Below, piece after piece: positions 15,358 to 18,670 of a DNA stretch of 18,670 bases (within the stretch, counting starts at the first letter, position 1; each line of letters begins with the position of its first letter). The position numbers and the translations under genes are program-made. Source of the stretch: JAWXUT01 sp044426075 (GTDB lineage Bacteria > Bacillota > Clostridia > Christensenellales > DTU072); assembly GCA_044426075.1 (NCBI GenBank), contig JAWXUT010000026.1, positions 1 to 18,670 on the forward strand, read 5' to 3'. Under the pieces are notes generated by a model, which worked only from the letters and a program-made list of their open reading frames with translations, made no database searches and was not told where the DNA came from.

Positions 15358-16122
15358 ATGGCAATAATAGAAGTTAAAGAAGTCAGCAAAAGCTTTATAA
15401 ACAATGTATTTATACTAAACAAAGTGTCACTTGACATAAACGCGGGTGATTTTGTAAGTATAGTAGGTGAATCGGGTTCTGGCAAATCTACACTACTGAC
15501 TATAATGGGTGGAATCGACCGCCCAACCTCTGGCAGTGTAATGTTTGACGGAGAAGAGTTAACTGCTATGAACGAGAGTCAGCTTGCAACTTTAAGAAAA
15601 ACAAAGTTGGGGTTTGTGTTTCAATTTTTCAATTTAGCTCCGCTTTTAACCGTATATGAAAACATAATGTTGCCAATAGTTTTGGGCAGCAATAAGGTTA
15701 AGGATTATGAAGAAAAAGCTTTAGAATTAATGGAATATTTGGGCATTACAGAGCATAAAAACAAGTTGCCAGCAAAGCTAAGCGGTGGTGAACAACAGCG
15801 TGTAGCCATAGCTAGGGGAATGATCTGCGACCCAGAAGTTATACTTTTAGACGAACCAACCGGTAATCTTGACAGCAAAAATAGTAATGAAATTATGCAG
15901 TTACTTAAAAAGATTAATAAAGAAAAGGGCACAACTATAGTGCAAGTTACGCATAGCGACCACAATGCATTGTTCGGCAACAAAATAATAACCATAGTTG
16001 ACGGAAAAATTGAAAGTGTGCAATCAGAAGACGCAATTGCAAACGAAGATATCAGCGAAGTTACTGCAGAAATTACAGACGATTTCAATGAGGAATCACC
16101 TATTGAAGAGGTGGCAGAGTAA
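15358..16122 (+). CDS. ABC transporter ATP-binding protein, LolD/MacB/FtsE type
   Basis: The energy-supplying subunit of the permease encoded next. The 254 residues contain every ABC motif: Walker A GESGSGKST (37-45), Q-loop FVFQFFNL (Q89), signature LSGGEQQR (141-148), Walker B VILLDEP (161-167) and the switch His in VTHS (H199). 'GGIDRPTSGSVMFDGEEL' (51-68) is typical of the LolD/MacB group, which move lipoproteins, peptides or antibiotics, or transmit force rather than import solutes. A 30-residue acidic tail (about 224-254, Glu/Asp-rich) extends past the usual end. GAGGAG (15345-15350) precedes the ATG. Confidence 0.95.
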   Translation: MAIIEVKEVSKSFINNVFILNKVSLDINAGDFVSIVGESGSGKSTLLTIMGGIDRPTSGSVMFDGEELTAMNESQLATLRKTKLGFVFQFFNLAPLLTVYENIMLPIVLGSNKVKDYEEKALELMEYLGITEHKNKLPAKLSGGEQQRVAIARGMICDPEVILLDEPTGNLDSKNSNEIMQLLKKINKEKGTTIVQVTHSDHNALFGNKIITIVDGKIESVQSEDAIANEDISEVTAEITDDFNEESPIEEVAE

Positions 16123-16125
16123 TCA

Positions 16126-18645
16126 ATGAATATCATACTAAAGCATACATTTAGAAGTGCCACTCAGCACAAAGTTCAAGTTGCCATTATCATTACAACT
16201 ATAGCGCTAGCTACGGTTATGATTTTTGCAGGTTTTTCTATGTCTGATGTATTCTACAACATAAATATCACAGAATATGACCGTGTTGCACAAGGCGCGG
16301 ATATGCTTTTGGGTGAAAATAATGGTACTAGCGAAACTTTTAGTAAGGCTAGGGTTGAAGCAATATTATCTGAGTATCCCGAAGAAATTGCAAGTGTGGA
16401 GTACTTTTTGAAGCTTCCAACCATTATGACTACAGAAGAGGCGAGCATAACAGTGCTTGTTGAGGCCACCGATTTAGAAGAATATTTAAGCGTACACGAG
16501 CTAAATTATATTGATATGTATGAAGGAGATAGCGATAATCCTTATGGCGCCGACGTAACTAACGAGTATTATCCTATGATAATTGGCGAAACGTTCGCAG
16601 AAAATAATGACCTTTCGGTTGGCGATACAGCACAAGTGTATCTTGCCGAATATGACATTTATAGCACACTGTTTGTAATGTATATTGCAGAAGATGAGGG
16701 GATTTTTTCTTCATCTGTTAATATAAACATTTTGGTTGACTTTAGCGCAGTTACTAATTATCAACAAGTTAATGCCGTTTATATAACATTTACTGATAGC
16801 GAGTATTATGAAAAATATGAAGAAATGTTTGCAGAATACTTGCCGGCAATTGAGGTGGCAGAAGGCAATAATGAGTCGCGCGTGTTAGAAATTGTATCTC
16901 AAAACACATTGCTTCTTTCAGTTGCTATTGTGTTTATAGTTATTGCAATGATGCTAATATTGCTAACTTCATATTTGATAATTGCCAGAAACAGAATGTC
17001 GGAGATGATAATTTTTAAGGCGGCGGGTGCAACTCCAAAACAAGTTGCGGGCATTATGATACTGGAGGTTTTGCTATATGCAATTGTGGGTTCAGTGCTT
17101 GGCGTGGTGCTATGTAGGCTTATGCTTGCAGTGGGCATTATGGTGCTGTTGCCATATACAGTTGGACTATTTTCTTATGCTTGGTGGCAGTATGCATTAT
17201 CAATAATTATCGCAATTGTGGTAACCGTTTGTGCAACTTTGGTACCCATAACTCAAGCTTCTAAAAAAACAATTAGAGAATCATTGTCAAATGAAAGTAA
17301 AGCTGAAGTCGGAAAAGGCAAGCCAATACTTGCGATTGTTTCAGTTTGTGTTGCACTAATTGCCGGCATAACAATAAATTTTGTAAGTGGCATTTTTGCA
17401 TATATTCTATCCGCAGTAATGGTGTTAAGTGCGTGTGCAATAGTGGCTTTTTGCGGTAAGTATGTGTTAAAATTCTGGGCGAAAGTATGGGCAAAAATCA
17501 ACAAAAACGGGGCAAAGGCGCTTGCAAGCGTTACGGCATTAAGAAGTAAGGCAATCCACACCATAACGGTGTTGCTTGCGATAGTTGTAGCTTTTTCATT
17601 TGTAGTTGTTGAAGTTGTAGATTTGGTTAAAGTGGCAATAACGTCTTCAAGTAGCAGATATGAGGCGGATTATATTGCATTGGTGGGGGATACATATGTA
17701 AAATCCACTTTAGATATTGCAATGCTCACATTAACAACCACGCAAAGTGACATAACAGGTGCGGGTTATTACACAGAGATATCATTTACAGAAACCGAAG
17801 ATGACACAACAACTTTTAGAGTTTTTGGTGCAAGTTCATACAACACGGTGCTTATGTGTACAGATTTAACTGAAGATGTATATGATCTTTGGCTGTCAGA
17901 AACAAATCCCGCAATATTATCAACAGATATGATGCTGCGCCTCAATTGTAAAGTAGGCGATACTATAGAATTGTATGTAAATTTGTCGGATTATGAGGGA
18001 GAAACAGTTGTATTCACAGTAATTGGTGAAGATACCACTACTACTGAAAACGACAGAGTTATATTTACTAGATATGATACTGTAAGTGACTATGCTACAA
18101 GTTCGGTCATTTTGATTGACGGCAGTGGCAATGAAGAATTTTCAGACGTAAGAGACTGGATAGCCGCATTAAATTTAAACAACACCTATGTGTTAACAGT
18201 TGATGCGTGGAGCAATAGTGGTTCAGATTTATATAGTGGCGTTGCAGCACTGCTCACAATGCTACAATATGCTATGTATGCGATTTGTATGTTGGGATTA
18301 TTGAATATAATTATAGTTACAATGATAGACAGAAAACAAGAGTTTATGTTGTATTCATTGTGCGGTATGGATAACAAAAACTACAAGCAATTTTCTATAG
18401 GTGAAGCGAGCATTGTAGCACTTAGCGGTGGCACGCTTGGTATGGTTGCGGGTATTGGAATCGCGCAAATTCTGCCCACAGTTGCAACTATAATTAACAA
18501 ATATATGTCATTTTCAGTTGTGCCACTTGCAACAGTTGTTGTTGCGGTAATTGGCGGATTGGGATTGTTGTTAAGTTGGAGTTTGTTGTGTAAGATGCGC
18601 AAGCCACAAAAGATGACTTCTATTAACGACCGTTTTAAAGTTTAA
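16126..18645 (+). CDS. FtsX/MacB-type ABC permease, about ten membrane segments
   Basis: An 839-residue permease beginning four bases after the ATPase gene. Hydrophobic segments lie at about 18-40, 261-287, 308-340, 354-378, 399-420, 423-447, 474-502, 705-733, 757-790 and 798-822. Two large outside domains fill 41-260 (MacB_PCD-like, 'PMIIGETFAENNDLSVGDTA') and 503-704. The first FtsX repeat shows 'MIIFKAAGATPKQVAGIMILE' (294-314), the second 'EFMLYSLCGMDNKNYKQFSIGE' (739-760), the cytoplasmic loop that meets the ATPase. So one chain holds two FtsX halves, as in YbbP-like permeases, and would pair with two ATPase copies. The substrate is unknown. A weak GAGG lies in the end of the ATPase gene. 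The 25 bases after the stop show nothing. Confidence 0.92.
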   Translation: MNIILKHTFRSATQHKVQVAIIITTIALATVMIFAGFSMSDVFYNINITEYDRVAQGADMLLGENNGTSETFSKARVEAILSEYPEEIASVEYFLKLPTIMTTEEASITVLVEATDLEEYLSVHELNYIDMYEGDSDNPYGADVTNEYYPMIIGETFAENNDLSVGDTAQVYLAEYDIYSTLFVMYIAEDEGIFSSSVNINILVDFSAVTNYQQVNAVYITFTDSEYYEKYEEMFAEYLPAIEVAEGNNESRVLEIVSQNTLLLSVAIVFIVIAMMLILLTSYLIIARNRMSEMIIFKAAGATPKQVAGIMILEVLLYAIVGSVLGVVLCRLMLAVGIMVLLPYTVGLFSYAWWQYALSIIIAIVVTVCATLVPITQASKKTIRESLSNESKAEVGKGKPILAIVSVCVALIAGITINFVSGIFAYILSAVMVLSACAIVAFCGKYVLKFWAKVWAKINKNGAKALASVTALRSKAIHTITVLLAIVVAFSFVVVEVVDLVKVAITSSSSRYEADYIALVGDTYVKSTLDIAMLTLTTTQSDITGAGYYTEISFTETEDDTTTFRVFGASSYNTVLMCTDLTEDVYDLWLSETNPAILSTDMMLRLNCKVGDTIELYVNLSDYEGETVVFTVIGEDTTTTENDRVIFTRYDTVSDYATSSVILIDGSGNEEFSDVRDWIAALNLNNTYVLTVDAWSNSGSDLYSGVAALLTMLQYAMYAICMLGLLNIIIVTMIDRKQEFMLYSLCGMDNKNYKQFSIGEASIVALSGGTLGMVAGIGIAQILPTVATIINKYMSFSVVPLATVVVAVIGGLGLLLSWSLLCKMRKPQKMTSINDRFKV

Positions 18646-18670
18646 GGTCAAATGAAAAAGTAAATTCCAC

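Overview
The window reads as chromosomal DNA of an AT-rich, endospore-forming member of the Firmicutes (Bacillota), most likely a Clostridia-type gut lineage. This rests on a full-length spoIVA gene (an endospore coat ATPase), strong AGGAGG-type Shine-Dalgarno sites on most genes, and low G+C. I see no rRNA, tRNA, CRISPR array, insertion sequence or integrase. No gene-free stretch exceeds about 215 bases.

Left part (1-9220, all + strand): a compact late phage or prophage module. In order it holds the possible tail end of an upstream gene, a small conserved phage protein of unknown role, large terminase, portal, scaffold, HK97-fold capsid, head-tail connector, a tail-hub (P22 gp10-like) protein, a 33-residue coiled-coil micro-protein, a long helical candidate ejection protein, a small zinc-finger-like protein and a BhlA/UviB-type holin-like protein. 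The order resembles the packaging, head and neck genes of P22-like short-tailed phages. No tail tube, tape measure, receptor-binding protein or endolysin is visible. The module stops at a perfect 23-bp tandem duplication and a terminator shared with the convergent spoIVA gene.

Middle part (9220-13680): spoIVA on the - strand, with a good candidate sigma-E promoter, diverges from a sigma-A-type promoter (TTGACA-17-TAGAAT). That promoter drives a two-gene unit: a cytoplasmic protein of the sialidase (Asp-box) superfamily, and a 480-residue RadC-like protein built as a tandem duplication in which only the second JAB/JAMM domain keeps its metal site.

Right part (13680-18670, + strand): a three-gene operon. 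It encodes a membrane-anchored, acidic, all-helical extracytoplasmic protein of unknown family, a LolD/MacB-type ABC ATPase, and an 839-residue FtsX/MacB-type permease with about ten membrane segments. Its promoter (TTGACT-17-TATAAT) sits so close to the first ATG that the mRNA is predicted to be leaderless, and hexamer half-sites that could form an operator overlap it.

The items I find most worth a second look are the double RadC protein with a dead first domain, the leaderless operon with its helical partner protein, and the truncated-looking podovirus-type module next to spoIVA.
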